Assembly: GCF_014638745.1 (NCBI RefSeq) | Contig: NZ_BMFO01000001.1 | Coordinates: 596,591 to 660,590 of the forward strand | DNA: 64,000 bases | DNA from: Arenimonas maotaiensis | GTDB taxonomy: Bacteria; Pseudomonadota; Gammaproteobacteria; Xanthomonadales; Xanthomonadaceae | Direction of reading: 5' to 3' | Part shown: piece after piece, positions 62,917 to 64,000 of the stretch | How the letters are laid out: every line of letters begins with the position of its first letter | Numbering within the stretch: position 1 is the first letter of the stretch | Notes under the pieces: generated by a model | Database searches by the model: none | Told to the model about the DNA's origin: nothing | What the model saw: only the letters and a program-made list of their open reading frames with translations | Position numbers and translations under genes: made by a program

Positions 62917-64000
62917 ATGTTGAAATCCGCGGCCGCGCGTCCGCTGCTCTGGCTGATGCTGTTGGCGGGCCTGTTGGCGTTCGCCTTCCAGGGCAGCCGC
63001 GGGCTGTGGGAACCGGACGAAGGCCGCTATACCAACGTCGCGCTGCAGATGATGTCCAGCGGCGACTACCTGATGCCGCACCGGCATCACGGCACGCTGC
63101 ATGTCACCAAACCGCCGGTGACCTATTGGGCGCTGGCCGGCAGCTTCGGCGCGTTCGGGCATAACGAATGGGCGGCGCGTCTGCCCATGGCCTTGGCCTA
63201 TCTGCTGACGGTATTCCTGGTGTACCGCCTCGGCCGGCTGTTCACTCCGGCGCGGCCATGGCTTCCGGCGTTGCTGTACGCCATCAGCCCGGTGCCGTTC
63301 CTGGCCGCGAACGCCATCACCACCGACACCTTGCTGGCATTCGCGGAAACCGCGGCGGTACTGGCCTATGCGCTGCGGCGCTTCGGTGCTGGACGGCCCC
63401 GGCATCTGGACCTGATGTGGCTCCTGTTCGGCCTGGCGTTCATGATCAAGGGTCCGCCGGGGCTGTTGCCGTTGGCGGCGATCGTCCTCTTCGAGTGGCG
63501 CAGCGGCGGCCTGACGGCCCTGCGCGGCCTGTTGCGGCCCATCGGGCTGGCGTTGTTCGTGGTGGCCGGTTTGGGCTGGTTCGCGTTCATCACCCAGCAA
63601 CGGCCGGAGCTGTTGGATTACTTCCTGCGCCATGAAGTGGTCGACCGCGTGGCCAGCGCCACGCATGACCGCAACAGCCAGTGGTACGGCGGCTTCAGCG
63701 TCTACCTGCCGACCTTGCTGGTCGGTGCCCTGCCCTGGCTGCTGGCTTTGCTCGCCGGCCGCCGCCGGGTGGGCGTCGCCCGGGACGCCCAAATGCGCTT
63801 CCTGCTGCTCTGGACGCTGCTGCCGTTGCTGGTGTTCATGCTGTCGCGTTCGCGTCTGCCGTTCTATATCCTGCCGCTGTTCGTGCCTTTGGCACTGCTG
63901 GCGTCCAAGGCGCTTGCCGACATCGCGTTCGGCACGCGGCATGCGGCGTTGTTGGCCTTCTGGCTGGTTTGTCTGCTGTCGCTGAAAGGCGCGTTGGCCT
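62917..64000 (+). CDS. ArnT-like glycosyltransferase (partial, 3' end outside window)
   Basis: 361 residues visible, open to the end of the window. Polytopic GT-C fold like ArnT/Pmt: an early membrane helix, periplasmic loop 1 with catalytic DEGRY in WEPDEGRYTNVALQMM, HVTKPPVTYW, then repeated membrane helices; loops with KGPPGLLPL as in the family. These enzymes move a sugar from undecaprenyl phosphate to lipid A or other envelope acceptors. The gene starts 6 bp after the M28 peptidase stop, so it is probably in the same operon. Donor and acceptor unknown. Confidence 0.85.
   Translation, partial: MLKSAAARPLLWLMLLAGLLAFAFQGSRGLWEPDEGRYTNVALQMMSSGDYLMPHRHHGTLHVTKPPVTYWALAGSFGAFGHNEWAARLPMALAYLLTVFLVYRLGRLFTPARPWLPALLYAISPVPFLAANAITTDTLLAFAETAAVLAYALRRFGAGRPRHLDLMWLLFGLAFMIKGPPGLLPLAAIVLFEWRSGGLTALRGLLRPIGLALFVVAGLGWFAFITQQRPELLDYFLRHEVVDRVASATHDRNSQWYGGFSVYLPTLLVGALPWLLALLAGRRRVGVARDAQMRFLLLWTLLPLLVFMLSRSRLPFYILPLFVPLALLASKALADIAFGTRHAALLAFWLVCLLSLKGALA

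Overview
This is a G+C-rich, very gene-dense chromosomal segment (about 65 genes, short gaps, many 1-4 bp start/stop overlaps). Gene order and protein character point to a gammaproteobacterium of the Xanthomonadales/Lysobacterales: kup lies inside the ruvC-ruvA-ruvB cluster, which runs into ybgC-tolQRAB-pal-cpoB-queE-queC and a tRNA-Lys pair; YebC has the xanthomonad-type N-terminus; there is a DUF3011 protein and an abundant Lys/Ala histone H1-like protein. The genus cannot be fixed from this sequence. No prophage, transposase, integrase, CRISPR array or plasmid gene was seen: the window is core chromosome.

Layout. 1-6.3 kb (minus): a YoaA-family helicase (cut by the window edge), a TPR lipoprotein and the cell-wall synthase PBP1B overlap as one unit; the lipoprotein sits where Pseudomonas keeps the PBP1B activator LpoP. 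Then come relA, a divergent secreted protein of unknown role, hrpA and an S9 peptidase. 12.8-27.3 kb: dps, two tRNA-Lys genes, queC/queE (queuosine precursor), the Tol-Pal envelope machine, RuvABC Holliday-junction processing with the K+ importer Kup, yebC, a small hydrolase and aspS. 27.4-34.5 kb: DUF3011 protein, FmdB-type zinc ribbon, ABC-F ATPase, pyrB, ruvX, yqgE/algH, a serine beta-lactamase-like enzyme and the H1-like protein. 34.46-35.15 kb is the only long gene-free stretch and holds a candidate small RNA. 35.1-38.1 kb: gcvH, gcvT and a NfeD/stomatin pair. 38.2-43.7 kb: an ECF sigma factor, membrane anti-sigma and PDZ protein operon, then a nucleoside transporter, ribokinase and DusB. 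43.7-50.7 kb: tandem glycine riboswitch with gcvP, then metK, an S-adenosylhomocysteine riboswitch with ahcY, and metF; together these are one-carbon and activated-methyl metabolism under direct RNA control. 50.7-64 kb: a two-component system preceded by a lower-G+C secreted protein, a RimK-like ATP-grasp protein, thiS-thiG-trmB, an SLC13 transporter, an orphan Rieske protein, mscL, a YbdK-like ligase, an M28 peptidase and an ArnT-like glycosyltransferase cut by the window end.

No clearly new multi-gene system was found. The most useful leads are the sRNA-like locus near 34.6-34.8 kb, the LpoP-like lipoprotein, the direct repeat abutting a TATAAT box between the stomatin operon and the sigma-factor operon, the hairpin covering the metK ribosome binding site, and the lower-G+C secreted gene joined to the two-component system.
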